From positions 1-53,655 of the forward strand of contig JABFRW010000103.1 in NCBI GenBank assembly GCA_013140805.1: 53,655 bases of DNA, written 5' to 3'. Shown here piece by piece: positions 52,568 through 53,655 of the stretch. Position numbers and translations under genes: made by a program. This DNA is from Candidatus Eisenbacteria bacterium (GTDB lineage: Bacteria > Eisenbacteria > RBG-16-71-46). Under the pieces are notes generated by a model. It ran no database searches and was not told where the DNA came from. It was given only the letters and a program-made list of their open reading frames with translations. How positions within the stretch are numbered: position 1 is the stretch's first letter; every line of letters begins with the position of its first letter.

Positions 52568-53655
52568 ATGCGGACTCATCGCCTCCATCCCGCTTCCGTG
52601 ACCTTCACGGCGCTATTCGGCGCCGCGATGCTCGCTTCGCTCGCCGTCACGGGCTGTCGTGAGAGCGCTCCCGACGACCTCATTCAGGAGGAACCGACCA
52701 CCGACGCGCTGGTGTTCGTGAAGACCCAGACCGAGGAGACGCTGAATCGTTCGAATGCGTCCGGCAACCTCTACAAGTTGTCGCCGATCGCGCCTGACGG
52801 CGTGGTCACCCCGCTCACGAACTTCACCGGGGCTTCGATCTTCGATCCCGAAGTGTCGTTCGACGGCTTGAAGATCATGTTCTCGATGCGTCCGGCCGGC
52901 GGCTCGAACCGCAACATCTACGAGATCAACGCCGACGGCACCGGACTGCGCCAGGTGACGAACGGCGGTGGTGACGATTTCGATCCGACCTATCTGCCGA
53001 ACAACCGCATCCTGTTCACCAGCAATCGCGACAATGAAATGGACGAGTACAACCACTCGCCCGCCGAGCACCTGTACACCGCCGACGCCGATGGCGGGAA
53101 CATGGAGCGCATCAGCTTCAACCAGAGCGACGACTTCGATCCCGCGCTGCTGCCGGACGGCCGCATCATGTACACGCGCTGGGATCACTTCGGCGACTTC
53201 AACCGCTTCCCGCTGTTCTTCACCAATCCGGACGGCTCGAGCACCTTCCACCTGTACGGCCCGCACGATCGCAACTTCTTCCACGCGGTGCCGACTCCGG
53301 ATGGTCGCCTGATCGCGATCGAGTCGACCATGATCAACAACGACGCCGGCCCGATCGCGGTGCTCAAGATGGAAGAGGGCCCGGCGGATCCGCGCACCGG
53401 CCCCTCGGGCACCAACTGGGACGTGCTCACCGCCCAGGTCAACACCGACGGCGAGCCGTGGCCCTACGGCGCCTTCAAGTACCCGCACCCGCTGGGCGGC
53501 AACAAGTACGTCGCTTCGTACACGCTGCCGGCGGCGACCGAGGACGACGTCGACTACGGCCTCTACACCTTCGCGCTCAATCAGTCGGGCACCGGCACGC
53601 CGGGCGACCCGGCCTCGTTCTCGGTGCAGAACCTGACCTTCCTCTACAACGATCC
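52568..53655 (+). CDS. HzsA-like PD40 propeller lipoprotein (3' partial)
   Basis: 362 codons to the window end. Lipoprotein signal with lipobox VTGC (~residue 30). Propeller repeats of the PD40/TolB type (GASIFDPEVSFDGLKIMFS, DDFDPTYLPNNRILFTSNR, DDFDPALLPDGRIMYTRWDH). The DFDP...LPxxRI pattern and RWDH/HDRNFFHA segments match the HzsA-related family (hydrazine synthase alpha-like). Any haem motif would lie beyond the edge. GGAGG is 13 nt before ATG 52568; a TTG at 52559 is nearer to it. Confidence 0.82.
   Translation, partial: MRTHRLHPASVTFTALFGAAMLASLAVTGCRESAPDDLIQEEPTTDALVFVKTQTEETLNRSNASGNLYKLSPIAPDGVVTPLTNFTGASIFDPEVSFDGLKIMFSMRPAGGSNRNIYEINADGTGLRQVTNGGGDDFDPTYLPNNRILFTSNRDNEMDEYNHSPAEHLYTADADGGNMERISFNQSDDFDPALLPDGRIMYTRWDHFGDFNRFPLFFTNPDGSSTFHLYGPHDRNFFHAVPTPDGRLIAIESTMINNDAGPIAVLKMEEGPADPRTGPSGTNWDVLTAQVNTDGEPWPYGAFKYPHPLGGNKYVASYTLPAATEDDVDYGLYTFALNQSGTGTPGDPASFSVQNLTFLYND

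Overview
High-GC bacterial chromosome segment (roughly two thirds G+C by eye, strong GC3 codon bias). Six secreted proteins end in the same FlgD-like Ig / type-IX-like C-terminal module (pattern ...FDVxGRxVRTLVD...GVYFYRL...). Together with the DUF4331, FG-GAP and M36 peptidase genes, this suggests a high-GC lineage of the FCB side of the tree, such as Candidatus Eisenbacteria or a relative. That placement is an inference; the window has no rRNA or marker gene to confirm it.

Layout. 1-340: 3' end of a small DNA-binding protein (transposase-like HTH plus AT-hooks). 422-3541 (-): gnd-zwf-pgl operon, the full oxidative pentose phosphate branch. 3739-9866 (-): DUF4331 secreted protein, MFS exporter, and a 999-residue hybrid histidine kinase whose ATP site looks dead. 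10008-10082 (-): tRNA-Cys. 10219-27700: a secretome block. It holds two proteins sharing an identical-looking C-terminal tail (TWGxxKSxYR), a pseudo-receiver/PATAN protein, a three-gene operon (Ig-module protein, HzsA-like propeller with a CXXCH haem motif, Ycf48-like propeller), an M36 metallopeptidase, a small OmpA-like barrel and a tandem SGNH hydrolase.

27896-34797 (+): reductive pyrimidine degradation. PreT/PreA reduce uracil or thymine, dihydropyrimidinase opens the ring, beta-ureidopropionase releases beta-alanine or beta-aminoisobutyrate, and a CoA-acylating semialdehyde dehydrogenase makes acetyl- or propionyl-CoA. A VOC protein is embedded in the cluster; the required transaminase is not in the window. 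An NCS1 nucleobase/hydantoin-type permease lies about 8.5 kb downstream (43309), so uptake and catabolism may belong together.

34860-43029: FG-GAP protein of different base composition, MFS transporter, an unusual HAD-phosphatase/HerA-like ATPase fusion, and an AcoR-like sigma-54 activator next to a phosphate-selective-type porin that has a good -24/-12 promoter. 43309-49699: the NCS1 permease overlaps by 4 nt a Ser/Thr kinase with TPRs; convergent to it is an ECF sigma factor - Ser/Thr kinase - DUF4384 operon. 49937-end (+): ApbE flavin transferase, then a lipoprotein with a C-X5-CH motif, an outer-membrane barrel and a second HzsA-like lipoprotein that runs off the window.

Most promising for novelty: the TWGxxKSxYR tail as a candidate sorting signal, the HAD-HerA fusion, the pseudo-kinase phosphorelay, the kinase-coupled permease, and the two HzsA-like/cytochrome-like gene sets. 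No CRISPR array, rRNA, insertion sequence or prophage was seen.
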